From Desulfurococcaceae archaeon AG1 (GTDB lineage Archaea > Thermoproteota > Thermoprotei_A > Sulfolobales > AG1), in assembly GCA_003116855.1 (NCBI GenBank), contig BEWT01000002.1, positions 1 to 64,000 on the forward strand: a stretch of 64,000 nt of DNA, read 5' to 3'. Position numbers and translations under genes: made by a program. This document shows, in pieces, positions 44,161 through 53,348 of the stretch. The notes beneath the pieces are model-generated. The model ran no database searches. It was given only the letters and a program-made list of their open reading frames with translations, and was not told where the DNA came from. The stretch's first letter is position 1. The number at the start of each line of letters is the position of its first letter.

Positions 44161-44822
44161 TATTAGGGGAGAGTATGTATCTAGATAGCGAGGTTATAGA
44201 CATAGCTCTAAGAACAATATATATCTCGGGATCAGCAACCCTTCTCGCATCGCTATGGAGTATCCCTATATCATACACCATGGCTATGAGAAAACCCCGC
44301 AGCTCTGTCGAAGCGATATTCGAAGCCCTGGTTGGTCTGCCAACAGTCCTCCTAGGGCTTCTCCTCTACTACCTCTTCAACTCCTCAGGCCCTCTGGGCT
44401 TCTTACAACTGCTATATACACCAACAGCCATGATCATTGGAGAGGCCATACTGATCACACCAATACTTATCTCGGTTAGCTATAGATATACTAAAACCTA
44501 TTCAAAACAGATCTCAGAGCTAGCCATATCACTGGGAGCTACAAGAATACAGACCCAGGTTTTAATTATAAGAGAAACATCGGCAGGGCTTACCGCATCA
44601 ATCATAATGGGCTTTTCAAGAGCTATGGGAGAGCTGGGCATAGCCTTAATGGTTGGTGGCAATCTAAAGGACTATACAAGGGTTATGACAACAGCAATAG
44701 CCTTCGACGTCTCTAGAGGAGAGTTCGAGAGAGGGCTCGTGTTAGGGCTATTACTCCTATTAATAATGATCCTGATAGCCATTGCTATAAAAAGCCTGGG
44801 GGTTGTAGGGGCTCGTGGGTGA
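44127..44822 (+). CDS. Tungstate ABC transporter, permease (TupB-like)
   Basis: The membrane subunit, about 221-231 residues with five or six helices. The cytoplasmic EAA-type coupling loop is clear: ELAISLGATRIQTQVLIIRETSAGLTASIIMGFSRAMGELG. GTG 44157 is the likely true start: it overlaps the tupA stop codon (GTGA) and has GGAGG about eight bases upstream, while the GTG at 44127 lies deep within tupA. It works with TupA and TupC. Confidence 0.9.
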   Translation: MERASIGGKGVILGESMYLDSEVIDIALRTIYISGSATLLASLWSIPISYTMAMRKPRSSVEAIFEALVGLPTVLLGLLLYYLFNSSGPLGFLQLLYTPTAMIIGEAILITPILISVSYRYTKTYSKQISELAISLGATRIQTQVLIIRETSAGLTASIIMGFSRAMGELGIALMVGGNLKDYTRVMTTAIAFDVSRGEFERGLVLGLLLLLIMILIAIAIKSLGVVGARG

Positions 44823-45501
44823 CGGACTAAGGATCTATCTGAGGGATATTTGGTTTAAATACGATGCTAAGGGAGAGTGGGCTCTGAGAGGGATCACGAT
44901 CTATTTTAACAGTGGTGAAGCAACGATAATCAAGGGCCATAATGGGAGTGGAAAGACAACATTGATGAAGATCTCATCCCTTATATACAGACCAACAAGT
45001 GGGAGTGTGATTATCAATGATCACGATTTCTGGAACCTTAGCGATAGAGATAAGATCTCCTTTAGGAGGAGGGTAGCGTTTGTCCACGATAAGCCGATAA
45101 TGCTGAGGGGGAGTGTGAGGCGTAATATAGAATATAGCCTATTAATAAGAGGGATCGAGGAGGAAGAGGTTAGGAAGAGATGTGATGAAGTTATAGAGGA
45201 GCTGGGGTTGAAGACCATAGAGAATAGATCCTCAAATAGGCTTTCAGCAGGCCAGGCGCAACTAGTGGCAATAGCCAGGGCTTTAGTAACCGAGCCAGAG
45301 ATCATATTCCTTGACGAGCCCTTTGCCTACTTGGATAATGAGAAGAGAAAGATCCTGGTAAGAGCTCTTCGTGGGAGGAGAGAGGAGGGTGTTGGTATCG
45401 TAATAGTTTCACACGAACCGGAGATCGCTTTACAGATCGGTATAGATAGAGTAATAACCATGGAAAACGGAGAGATTAGCAATATATCGTTCCTCAGATA
45501 G
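44815..45501 (+). CDS. Tungstate ABC transporter, ATP-binding protein (TupC-like)
   Basis: A 228-residue ABC ATPase. Walker A GHNGSGKTT is at about residues 40-48, the signature is a slightly diverged LSAGQAQLVAIARAL (near 142), and Walker B is IIFLDEPFAYLD; the H-loop is VIVSHEPEIA. The usual LSGGQ is LSAGQ, which is tolerated in many ABC ATPases. It overlaps the permease gene by 8 bases and energises oxyanion import. Confidence 0.92.
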   Translation: MGDGLRIYLRDIWFKYDAKGEWALRGITIYFNSGEATIIKGHNGSGKTTLMKISSLIYRPTSGSVIINDHDFWNLSDRDKISFRRRVAFVHDKPIMLRGSVRRNIEYSLLIRGIEEEEVRKRCDEVIEELGLKTIENRSSNRLSAGQAQLVAIARALVTEPEIIFLDEPFAYLDNEKRKILVRALRGRREEGVGIVIVSHEPEIALQIGIDRVITMENGEISNISFLR

Positions 45502-45550
45502 CTGAGAACCATAGATCTTTAACTATATTTGGCTCTCTTTCAGCTATACC

Positions 45551-46630
45551 TTATATAATCTTTATAGCATATTTGGCAAGGATCATAGCCAGCTCCGGGA
45601 TCTTTGCCAATCTTAGTAGATCAAAGGTGCCTGCTCTTCCAAGAGATAGATCCAGCATTAGATCCTCTGGCACGTTTTTGATAAAGAGATCCCTCTCACT
45701 CGGCTTCATCTTAAGCATTATATCAAGGATCTTTCTCTGGATCCCTATGAACCTAGTCAGCTTGAGTTTTCTAAGCTCCTCCTCATAGCTATTGCCATTC
45801 TCAATGGCGTTGAAAAGGGCTATTGAACTCCATATGGCTGGCCTGATCCCCTCACCGGTCACAGGCATTGTGTATCCGAGAGCCTCTCCTACATAAAACG
45901 GATCCCTAGATCTAGCTAGATCCCAATCAACTCCTGAGACAGTAACCTCGGCACCCTCTTTCTTTATAACCTCGCCTTTTGCTAAATCTTGTCTCTTCTT
46001 AATAACCATGCTCAGGATCTTCTCTAGGGTTTCTCTATCAGCATAACCCCCAACACCTACTCTTGCTGTTTTCTCACCTTCTGGAAATACCCATGCATAT
46101 CCCACCAAGTCTGAGTAGAACCTGAGCTCAGGGATCTCGGCATCCTCGATCCTCGGGGACTTTATTATAGCTTGTACCGCAAGTATCCTATCAAGTCTTC
46201 TGGGCTGGGCTGGAAAGCCCCCAGCTATGATTACTATATCGAATCTCTTCACACCACTCCTACCCCTTATAAGACCTCCCCCGAGATACCTGGCCGGAGA
46301 TCCTCTCTCAACCTCAATGCCTTGGGAAAGATTCTCGAGGAACTGCTTCTTATCTATTATATAGCCAAGGATCTGTTTATCACTGTGGAATAGAAGATCG
46401 TCGTTTAGATATACATCATAACCCTTAAAAACCCATAGAGACGCCTTGACCGCCTCTGAGAAAACCCCATATTTTTTCTCATCACTATCAGGAGTAGGGT
46501 ATCCCCACCCACACGGTTTTACAGCAAAGCTTCTGTGAGCTTCATAAACATACACCTCATAACCCTTATCAGAGAGCATACGCGCTATGGTAAGCCCCGA
46601 AGGTCCGCCCCCTATAACCCCAACCTTCAT
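45551..46630 (-). CDS. Geranylgeranyl reductase family FAD enzyme
   Basis: A 359-residue flavoprotein of the geranylgeranyl reductase/digeranylgeranylglycerophospholipid reductase family. The FAD fold VGVIGGGPSGLTIARMLSDKGYEVYVYE begins at residue 3, the conserved KPCGWGYP motif (about 37-44) follows, and the second FAD motif is VGEALGYTMPVTGEGIRPAIWSS. In archaea these enzymes saturate the isoprenoid chains of membrane lipids; a role on menaquinone side chains is an alternative. GGGP synthase lies 0.6 kb away on the other strand. Confidence 0.85.
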   Translation of the reverse strand: MKVGVIGGGPSGLTIARMLSDKGYEVYVYEAHRSFAVKPCGWGYPTPDSDEKKYGVFSEAVKASLWVFKGYDVYLNDDLLFHSDKQILGYIIDKKQFLENLSQGIEVERGSPARYLGGGLIRGRSGVKRFDIVIIAGGFPAQPRRLDRILAVQAIIKSPRIEDAEIPELRFYSDLVGYAWVFPEGEKTARVGVGGYADRETLEKILSMVIKKRQDLAKGEVIKKEGAEVTVSGVDWDLARSRDPFYVGEALGYTMPVTGEGIRPAIWSSIALFNAIENGNSYEEELRKLKLTRFIGIQRKILDIMLKMKPSERDLFIKNVPEDLMLDLSLGRAGTFDLLRLAKIPELAMILAKYAIKII

Positions 46631-46944
46631 TGAGACTCAGATAAAAATTACTAAGAGTTATTTATCAGTTTATCTCCGAATATCTACCGATACTCTGTTT
46701 TCCTTATGAAAACGCGAACCGTGATAAAAGTCCGGGATGCTGTTTTACCGAGAATAAGTAACTATAGATAGATGCTACTCTAAACGAGTGGAACCAACAA
46801 TGGATTCCGGGAAAGTAATTCTAAGATCTATGGAGCTTAGAGCTCGTGTGATTCCCGCACAAAACCGTCTCGATCATCTATATAGCGATCTTTCAACATG
46901 TTCAATATATTTTTGAGAGAGCACATTATAGGTTGGTGCAATAA
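46631..46944. other. 314-bp intergenic region without a gene
   Basis: This separates the divergent reductase and Elf1 genes. I see no gene. An A/T-rich box ATATATTTTT at about 46905-46915 is a plausible promoter element for the Elf1-like gene, and GAGCTTAGAGCTC near 46837-46849 is a small palindrome of unknown meaning. Confidence 0.5.
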
Positions 46945-47256
46945 ATGGGGAGGAGGAAGAAGAGGAAGACTTTTAAGACTATCCACTGGACTAAAAGGAG
47001 ACCTCCTAGAACGTTCCAGTGTCCTGAGTGTGGTGCTGTCTCGATCTCTGTCAAGATAGAGGAGAAAGACGGAGAGAGGATAGCCCATATAGCGTGCTCT
47101 AACCCCAGGTGTAGGCTTAGATCTGTGGTGAAGGGTATCCCAGCGCTTGCACAGCCTGTCGATGTATATGGAAAGTTTGTCGACGGATATTTCTCGGGAA
47201 CCATAGAGGTATGGTTTGAGGAGGGTCTTGGGGAGGAGAGAGAAGGTGAGAGCTAG
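46945..47256 (+). CDS. Elf1-like transcription elongation factor (zinc ribbon)
   Basis: A 103-residue archaeal Elf1 homologue. The very basic N-terminus (MGRRKKRKTFK) is followed by a zinc ribbon with C-x2-C at about 26-29 (CPECG) and a second pair C-x4-C at about 51-56 (CSNPRC), slightly longer than the usual C-x2-C. The end VDVYGKFVDGYFSG resembles the family tail (DVY-x2-FID). In eukaryotes Elf1 sits on RNA polymerase II during elongation. It lies nine bases before the GGGP synthase frame and is likely cotranscribed with it. Confidence 0.82.
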   Translation: MGRRKKRKTFKTIHWTKRRPPRTFQCPECGAVSISVKIEEKDGERIAHIACSNPRCRLRSVVKGIPALAQPVDVYGKFVDGYFSGTIEVWFEEGLGEEREGES

Positions 47257-47264
47257 GATCAGCG

Positions 47265-48050
47265 GTGGGGAAGGACAGTAGCTCTGGTGGATCTAATATG
47301 TGGAGAGGTAAAGTCGAGGAGACCCTTAGATCCAAGGCCAGGGCTGGTGAAAAGGCAGCTCTAATTCTTATAGATCCTGATCCCTCTAAGTACCGCGACG
47401 AGATGCGCGAGATCCTGAGATCCTATTCAAGCGAGGGTCTGATCGACGCGATACTTGTTGGCGGGAGCATAGGGGTCTCTGAGATCGAGATCAGCAGGAC
47501 TATAGACATGCTCCGAGAAACAGGCTTGCCCATAATACTCTTCCCAGGAAATGTTAACGGTATCTCGCCAAATGCTGATGCAATCCTCTTCATGTCCCTC
47601 TTAAACAGCGCGGATCCCTACTACATAATAGGAGCCCAGGTGCTGGGTGCGCCGATAGTTAAGAGATACGGCCTTGAGGTACTCCCAACAGCATATATAG
47701 TCACAGGAGATGGAACAGCTGTAAGCCACATAGGATGGGCTAGACCCATACCAAGCGAGCTATACGAGGTTATCGCAGCCTATGCTATGGCATCAGAGTT
47801 TCTTGGAATGAGGTTTATATACCTAGAAGGCGGCTCAGGAGCTCTAAAACCTATAAGCCCCGAGGCTGTGAAGGCTGTTAGGAAAAGCACCAACCAATAC
47901 ATAATAGTGGGCGGTGGTATCAGGAGTCCTGAAACAGCGTTAGAGATGGTCAAGGCTGGAGCTGATGCAATAGTCCTTGGAACGGTTTTTGAGAGGGATC
48001 CGCTAAAGACCCTTGAAATCATAAGGGCTATTAAATCCTATAAGGGCTAG
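47265..48050 (+). CDS. Geranylgeranylglyceryl phosphate synthase
   Basis: GGGP synthase, 261 residues (250 from ATG 47298), which joins geranylgeranyl diphosphate to sn-glycerol-1-phosphate in the first committed step of archaeal membrane lipids. The TIM-barrel motifs are clear: ALILIDPDPSKY, LVGGSIGVS, LFPGNVNGISPNADAILFMSLLNSADPYYIIGAQ, EVLPTAYIV, FIYLEGGSGA, VGGGIRSPETA and DAIVLGTVFE. ATG 47298 (MWRGKVEETL) is a better start than GTG 47265. Confidence 0.95.
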   Translation: MGKDSSSGGSNMWRGKVEETLRSKARAGEKAALILIDPDPSKYRDEMREILRSYSSEGLIDAILVGGSIGVSEIEISRTIDMLRETGLPIILFPGNVNGISPNADAILFMSLLNSADPYYIIGAQVLGAPIVKRYGLEVLPTAYIVTGDGTAVSHIGWARPIPSELYEVIAAYAMASEFLGMRFIYLEGGSGALKPISPEAVKAVRKSTNQYIIVGGGIRSPETALEMVKAGADAIVLGTVFERDPLKTLEIIRAIKSYKG

Positions 48051-49654
48051 GGTGTAACAGCTCTATAATAAGCCATCTGTCTAGCCTTCTCATAACATGC
48101 TACCAGCTCTCCCAATATCGATTCCTCTCTAAACCTCGTATCTACCAACGCTATAGTATTTACCCTCGTAAGGTCTGGTTTTTTCAACACTGCCTCCGCA
48201 ACCTCAGGGATCTCGATGTTGGCTACAAGCCCGAGATCCCCTGTATCCGCTACTTCTGATGCCCAGGCAAGAGATCTTATTGCTCTAGCAAGCCCCACAG
48301 GATCTTCTGGGTTTACAAGCAACCCTGTCCCAGAGCCTTCCCTCCTTATCTCTTGCATAGTCTCTGGCAAGCCTCCCGTTCTTGATACAACAACCGGTGT
48401 TCCCAGAGCCTGTGCCTCTATAGATACTATGCCGAACGGCTCGTATCTAGATGGAACCGCATATACATTTGATAGATAGGTTATCGTCTTCCTGATATTA
48501 CCGTCGATCTCGTCCCAGAGTATTAAGACCTTTCCCCACCTTTCCAGAGCCATTTTCGAGATGGTCTCCTCGAAGCCCTTATCACCAACACCAACAGCCA
48601 TTATGATTATCCCGAACCTATCGTCTAGATAGTCTGCTGCTCTGATGAGAACGTCGAAGCCTTTCTGCCATGTAGCCCTACCGCTTGAAGAAATTATTAT
48701 CTCTTTCTGGGAGAGATACCCTGTCTTTGGATTGCTTATACTCCCCACTATATCGCCGATCCTCTTTCTAAGAAGTTTCCTCGATGATGTTCCAAACCTC
48801 TCCTTTGCATACCTAGACACGCTTCCAACCTCCCAGTCCGTTGAGTTGTGAACCACACATGCCTTAGGATGCATCCATCTACCAAACCTATCGAGGATCT
48901 CCTCCATATAGCCCCAGCTCACAGAGGCTATCGCATCGGCCTCGACGAGAGAGAACATATCGACATTACCCCCCAGAGAGTCCCAGACCTCCCTTGTAGA
49001 TCTCTTAACATGGGAATAACCATTCCACACCCTATGGAGCGTATCGGGGAGACCGCACCACTGGTCAGAAGGATAGTGCCATGGGAATGAGGGTGATGAT
49101 ATGAGGTGCACCATATATAGCAGGGGGATAGAGTACCCCATAAGCTCGAAGATGTTTTTAGCCGCAACCCCTGCTAGGGCTGTTGGCCAGTCATTCGCAT
49201 GGATCATGTCGGGCTTTTCGCCGAACCAATAGATCCAGTGGATAAGGGCTCTGGTATATAGGCATGCCTTCTCAGGTAGCTCCTCATAGACGCCCCATCT
49301 ATCTATAAACCTCCCGGTCTCGTAGTCAAGACCCTTGAATATAATAACCCTAGCACCGCCCATCCATATCTCCTCAGCACCTAGGCAATATCTTCTAGAA
49401 ACACCATCAACCCCAACCCTATAGCCACACGGTGTGAAGCCTTGAACAGGCCTCATACCGAGCCTCTCAACATAGTCTTTAGAGAGATGTCTGCCGTGGG
49501 ATGGGAGGAACACTGTTACATCAAAACCCCTCCTAACAAGACCCGAAACATGCCTAGCAACAGCCCTTCCAAGACCACCGAGACTCACATACCCCTCTAG
49601 CTCGAAACTCAAAACCCAGATCTTCTTAATACTGGTTGGAGCAATGATCACCAA
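48047..49654 (-). CDS. Glycogen/starch synthase-like glycosyltransferase (GT5/GT4)
   Basis: A 535-residue GT-B-fold enzyme. The N-terminal glycogen-synthase catalytic domain (about 1-270) has the signature LEGYVSLGGLGRAVARHVSGL, the equivalent of the KxGGL motif, and HANDWPTALAGV. The C-terminal GT1 domain begins near 320 (SSGRATWQKGFDVLIRAADYL) and contains PSRYEPFGIVSIEAQALGTPVVVSRTGGLPETM with the E-x7-E pair. It probably elongates alpha-1,4-glucan from an NDP-glucose. The last bases overlap the convergent GGGP synthase gene by four bases. Confidence 0.87.
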   Translation of the reverse strand: MVIIAPTSIKKIWVLSFELEGYVSLGGLGRAVARHVSGLVRRGFDVTVFLPSHGRHLSKDYVERLGMRPVQGFTPCGYRVGVDGVSRRYCLGAEEIWMGGARVIIFKGLDYETGRFIDRWGVYEELPEKACLYTRALIHWIYWFGEKPDMIHANDWPTALAGVAAKNIFELMGYSIPLLYMVHLISSPSFPWHYPSDQWCGLPDTLHRVWNGYSHVKRSTREVWDSLGGNVDMFSLVEADAIASVSWGYMEEILDRFGRWMHPKACVVHNSTDWEVGSVSRYAKERFGTSSRKLLRKRIGDIVGSISNPKTGYLSQKEIIISSSGRATWQKGFDVLIRAADYLDDRFGIIIMAVGVGDKGFEETISKMALERWGKVLILWDEIDGNIRKTITYLSNVYAVPSRYEPFGIVSIEAQALGTPVVVSRTGGLPETMQEIRREGSGTGLLVNPEDPVGLARAIRSLAWASEVADTGDLGLVANIEIPEVAEAVLKKPDLTRVNTIALVDTRFREESILGELVACYEKARQMAYYRAVTP

Positions 49655-50066
49655 TCACACCGCCCAGGGCATCACATAAAAAGTGTTGTAAATAGCATTA
49701 TATCGGCTATCATTTATGTAAAGCCATGCTCTTAAGAGCTTGTACTCCTGTACTCTACCCTGTACTCTACATTAAACACACGCTCTTTTTTAGCAGCCGA
49801 CGCGTTTCTCCAAAGATCCCATCGCGCGGTATGGAACTATGGATAGGTCTTTCTAAAGGTGTGAAAACGGCGATAAGGACTTCAGCGAATAAGAGCCCGG
49901 ATCCAAGGAAGTCGTAGATTGAGGGGTTGGTGCTGAACAAAGCCAGTCACCATTAAAACTAACCCCCAGCTTGGTGCATAATATTTAAAGCATTTTTAAG
50001 CTTAGTAGTATGGAAGAATATGGCTCGGGTTTTTAGTGTTGATGGTTGGTCTCTTCTTGCTAGGGG
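49655..50066. other. 412-bp intergenic region with a palindrome, short repeats and RNA-like copy C
   Basis: This lies between the divergent glycosyltransferase and rpo7 genes. It contains a perfect 12-base palindrome GCTCTTAAGAGC (49728-49739), three copies of TGTACTC (49741, 49749, 49761) and, at 49841-49967, an element related to one at 56824-56934 (listed separately). No convincing gene is seen, although a 63-codon frame ends at 49917. Confidence 0.5.
49841..49967 (+). ncRNA. Putative structured element, copy C
   Basis: Homologous to 56824-56934. Both start with GGATAGGTC, have ACGG about 18 bases later, and end in a 63-base block (49908-49970) that matches 56875-56937 at about 47 positions without gaps, beginning GAAGTCGT[A/T]GATTGAG. 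Here a stem GGGGTT/AACCCC (49923-49928 with 49961-49966) encloses a small helix TGGT/GTCA that corresponds to TAGC/GCTA in the other copy, a compensatory change. Strand is uncertain. It could be an RNA gene or the 3' end of a decayed IS605-type element. Confidence 0.4.
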
Positions 50067-50612
50067 GTGATCACAACGTATAGGATCTATGAGGTTACCG
50101 ACTACGTGAGGATCCCTCCAAGCAGGTTTGGAGAGCCTCTCGAGGTTGTTGCCGAAGAGCATTTGAGAGAGAAATACGAGGCTAAGTTTGATAAAGATCT
50201 GGGGATAATAATCCTCGTTTATGATGTGAAAGTCAGCGACCTGGGTATAGTGTTACCCGGTGATGGTTCCACGTATCACGAAGCCAGATTCAAGATCCTA
50301 AGCTACATACCAGTTATGCATGAGGTTGTCGAAGGGGTTGTTAAGGATGCCAGGAACATAGGCCTCTTCGTAAACATAGGCCCCCTCGATGCATTTGTCC
50401 ACATATCCCAGGTTATGGATTCCGATGATATAGAGTATAACGATGCATTAAAAGCCATTGTTGGTGATAGGAATAGGAGGCAGGTAGCCGTGGGGGATAA
50501 GGTTAGGGGTAGGATAACAAATATATCTTACCAAGCAGCAGGACCCCCAAGAATAGCCATGACGATGAGACAGCCAAACCTAGGCAAACTAGAATGGATC
50601 GGTGGTGAGTAG
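50067..50612 (+). CDS. rpo7: DNA-directed RNA polymerase subunit Rpo7 (E')
   Basis: The archaeal homologue of Rpb7, 181 residues. The N-terminal tip domain (about 1-80, YEVTDYVRIPPSRFG) is followed by an S1 RNA-binding domain (about 82-170, VVEGVVKDARNIGLFVNIGPLDAFVHISQVMDSD). It forms the polymerase stalk with Rpo4 and helps promoter opening and RNA binding. GTG start. The spt4 start codon overlaps the last base of its stop, as is usual in archaea. Confidence 0.95.
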   Translation: MITTYRIYEVTDYVRIPPSRFGEPLEVVAEEHLREKYEAKFDKDLGIIILVYDVKVSDLGIVLPGDGSTYHEARFKILSYIPVMHEVVEGVVKDARNIGLFVNIGPLDAFVHISQVMDSDDIEYNDALKAIVGDRNRRQVAVGDKVRGRITNISYQAAGPPRIAMTMRQPNLGKLEWIGGE

Positions 50613-50827
50613 TGAGTAAACAGCGGAAAAAAGGGGTATTTAAGGCATGTAAGAAGTGTAAGGCGCTGGCACCTCTCGAAGCCACTGTATGCAGCATCTG
50701 TGGCTCCTCGGAGTTTAGCGAAGAATGGAGCGGTATGGTGATAATAATAGACCCCGAAGGGTCGCAGATAGCAAAAAGCCTTGGCATAACAAAGCCTGGG
50801 AGATACGCTATAAAAATAGGCTCTTAA
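50612..50827 (+). CDS. spt4: Transcription elongation factor Spt4 (RpoE'')
   Basis: A 71-residue zinc-binding protein. Four cysteines in C-x2-C and C-x2-C pairs (CKKCKALAPLEATVCSICG) bind zinc, and the end GSQIAKSLGITKPGRYAIKI is characteristic of archaeal Spt4. It pairs with Spt5 to promote processive elongation. It is translationally coupled to rpo7 (overlapping GTGAGTAG context). Confidence 0.94.
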   Translation: MSKQRKKGVFKACKKCKALAPLEATVCSICGSSEFSEEWSGMVIIIDPEGSQIAKSLGITKPGRYAIKIGS

Positions 50828-51186
50828 ACCACTATCGCTTGAACTTGTTATAAAGATTTAGCGATCCTCAGACCTATAACACGTAACACTATAGGAAAAC
50901 ATCTGTAAAGGCGATCTGGAATAAAAACAAAAATACTATAAAATACTCTCTAGAAAGCTTTGCATAAACGATCCTCAATCTCGTCTTTAGGGTTGCTTCG
51001 GTAAAACCTTACTAGATTGTGCAATATATACCTCCTCAAACCCTATGTGTATTGATAATTAAACAGCTTTAATGATGGCTTAGCTAGACGGCGAGGATCT
51101 AACTGATCTAGTTAAGGCCTTGGTTTGTGGTGTGCGTGTTATCGAAAGATATATTTTTCGCCTGAATCTCTATCTAGGGTTTCTAT
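50828..51186. other. 359-bp intergenic region without a recognisable gene
   Basis: No protein or RNA gene is evident. The segment is A/T-rich. Near 51099-51115 TAACTGATCTAGTTA is nearly self-complementary and could fold into a short hairpin. GATATATTTTT at about 51150 is a probable TATA element for glyA, 30-37 bases upstream of its ATGs. Confidence 0.45.
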
Positions 51187-52494
51187 ATGGGTATGTCTAT
51201 CCCCAACGAGCTTGGCAGGATTATTGATCTAACTGTTGAGCATAATACGTGGAGAAGGAGTTCTCTCAACATGATCCCTAGCGAGAATGTTATGAGCCCT
51301 CTAGCCGAGGCTGTGTATATGTGTGATATGATGCATAGATACGCTGAGGGAAGACCTAGGAGGAGACTTTATCAAGGTTTGAAATACGTTGATGAGGTTG
51401 AAGAGCTTGTAATGGATCTTATGTCGAGGCTCTTTAGAGTCAAGCATGTCGAGCCGAGACCCATAAGCGGGACAATAGCTAATGCAGCCACATTCAGAGC
51501 TCTCTCACAGCCAGGCGGTAAAGCTGTAGTAGCCCCTGTCCAGGCTGGGGCGCATGTCAGCCACACCAAGTTCGGCACCTTAGGAGCGCTCGGGATAGAG
51601 CATATAGAGATGCCCTTCGATATGGAGAACCTTAACATAGATGTCGATAAGGCTAGAAGGGTTATAGAGGAGGTTAAGCCTAACTTTGTCGTCATGGGGG
51701 GTAGTATGTATCTATTCCCCCACCCGTTAAAGGAGATAGCTGAGACTGCTCATAGCGTTGGTTCCCTCGTGATCTATGATGCAGCCCATGTGCTCGGACT
51801 AATAGCTGGGAGGAGGTGGAGAGACCCGTTCGAAGCCGGTGCTGACGTGGTTACAGCATCAACCCACAAGACATTCCCAGGCCCTCAGGGTGGGGTTATA
51901 CTAACCAATAACGAGACGATCTATAAATCTATTGCGAGAACAATATTCCCATGGTTTGTGAGCAACCACCATCTACACAGACTCCCAGCAACAGCGGTCA
52001 CCGCTCTCGAGATGATCTATTTCGGGGAGAGCTATGCTGACCAGATTGTTAGGAACGCGAAAGCCTTTGCAGAAGCCTTAGCATCAGAAGGCTTCAAGGT
52101 GCTTGGAGAGCACCTCGGCTACACCAGATCACACCAGGTGGTGGTTGATGTGAGAAACAATGGAGGAGGTGCTAAGGCTGCACAGCTTCTCGAGGAAGCC
52201 AATATTATTGTTAACAAGAACCTATTACCATACGACCCGCCTGAGGCTGTCAAGGATCCCAGCGGTATAAGGACAGGTGTTCAGGAGATGACAAGGCTTG
52301 GGATGAAAGAGGATGATTTCAGAGAAGTTGCCAGGCTCTTTAGAATGGTTCTGATAGACCGCAGGGATCCTGGCGAGGTTAGGAAACAGGTGATCGAGCT
52401 AAGATCTAGGTTCACCAGGGTTCACTTCACTTTCGATATAGATCTCTCATCGGTACCCAGCTCCTACAGGATCCCGTTCTTGTCAAAAATATAG
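51187..52494 (+). CDS. glyA: Serine hydroxymethyltransferase
   Basis: A 435-residue PLP enzyme interconverting serine and glycine with a folate-like C1 carrier. The PLP lysine is in [14 protein letters not shown] (near residue 231); other family blocks are [27 protein letters not shown] and [11 protein letters not shown]. Crenarchaeal enzymes use a modified pterin. It feeds the glycine cleavage proteins at 40.5-42 kb. ATG at 51187 or 51193 is the start. The CinA-like gene starts one base after its stop. Confidence 0.95.
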   Translation: MGMSIPNELGRIIDLTVEHNTWRRSSLNMIPSENVMSPLAEAVYMCDMMHRYAEGRPRRRLYQGLKYVDEVEELVMDLMSRLFRVKHVEPRPISGTIANAATFRALSQPGGKAVVAPVQAGAHVSHTKFGTLGALGIEHIEMPFDMENLNIDVDKARRVIEEVKPNFVVMGGSMYLFPHPLKEIAETAHSVGSLVIYDAAHVLGLIAGRRWRDPFEAGADVVTASTHKTFPGPQGGVILTNNETIYKSIARTIFPWFVSNHHLHRLPATAVTALEMIYFGESYADQIVRNAKAFAEALASEGFKVLGEHLGYTRSHQVVVDVRNNGGGAKAAQLLEEANIIVNKNLLPYDPPEAVKDPSGIRTGVQEMTRLGMKEDDFREVARLFRMVLIDRRDPGEVRKQVIELRSRFTRVHFTFDIDLSSVPSSYRIPFLSKI

Positions 52495-52495
52495 G

Positions 52496-53194
52496 GTGTC
52501 TCAAATGATGCCCAGAGCATCTGTTCTTGCGATAGGTAATGAGGTGGTTCAGGGGAGGGTTCTTAACACAAACGCACAGTATCTCGGAAGGAGGCTAACA
52601 CTGCTTGGATACGATGTGGTGCTCTCAGCCTCAGTGCCTGATAGGATGGAGCTCATAGTAGAGATCCTGAGGATAGCTACTGATAGATTCTCATCAGACC
52701 TGATCGTCACTACAGGAGGACTCGGACCTACATATGATGATATAACATCAGAAGCCCTCTCAAAATACCTAGGCGAGGAGCATGTGGTTAACGAGGAGGC
52801 TCTAGAGATGGTGAGGCAGAAATACGTTGCCAGGGGGCTTGGATTAACTCCCGAGAGGATCAAGATGGCTATGATGCCTAAAAGCGCTAAACCCATACCA
52901 AACCCCATAGGAACAGCCCCCGGGATCCTTGTTAAAAAAGGCAACAAGCTTTTCGTCTCACTACCAGGCGTTCCAAGCGAGATGCAGGCTATATGGGAGC
53001 AGAGTATAGAGCCTATGCTTAGAAACGCCAGCCAGGTAAGGATCTCAGAGGTAACTATAACTGTCAAAGGTGTTATGGAGTCGGTGGCTGCAAGAATAGT
53101 TAATAAGATTGTCAAGGAGAAACCAAAAATCTATGTAAAGACACAGCCCAAGGGTATCGAGCTCGGTAGCCCAGTGCTCGATATATATATATAA
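52496..53194 (+). pseudogene. CinA/MoaB-like protein, frameshifted near its 3' end
   Basis: This encodes the first 232 residues of a molybdopterin-binding-domain protein of the CinA N-terminal type (archaeal nicotinamide-nucleotide-amidase-related family): AIGNEVVQGRVLNTNAQYLGRRL, IVTTGGLGPTYDDITSEAL and SLPGVPSEMQAIWE are all intact. The frame stops at TAA 53192-53194 within an AT microsatellite (53181-53193). Removing one AT unit joins it to an open frame that continues to 53311-53313 with a good C-terminal end (see next entry). It could be a sequencing artefact, a phase-variable gene, or a true recent mutation. glyA lies immediately upstream. Confidence 0.8.
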
Positions 53195-53313
53195 TGGCTT
53201 CCTCCAATAATATCGAGGATGCGAGAAACGAGTGCGCCCATGTGTGTGAGGAGATTATAAGGGATCTCAGATCCCTTGGAGGAAGGATCTGGGATAGCTG
53301 TTCATGTTCATAA
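53194..53313 (+). pseudogene. Out-of-frame C-terminal segment of the CinA/MoaB-like protein
   Basis: From 53194 a 39-codon frame runs to TAA 53311-53313. Its translation begins with ASSNNIEDARNECAHVCEEI and continues as a helix ending in LRSLGG, exactly the kind of end expected after the LDIYI strand at the end of the previous segment. Together they would give about 271 residues, normal for the family. It has its own ATG at 53194, but as a separate 39-residue protein it would make little sense. Confidence 0.75.
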
Positions 53314-53348
53314 CGTAGAATATATTCCCCTTAGTGTCTTAAAAAACG

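Noticed and set aside
47265-47297. GTG 47265 as start of GGGP synthase
   Set aside because: The first eleven residues (GKDSSSGGSN) are not part of the family; ATG 47298 gives the usual N-terminus.
49726-49917. A 63-codon frame ending in the GAAGTCGTAG block
   Set aside because: The related copy at 56.8 kb has several stops in the matching frame, so the block is not conserved as protein.
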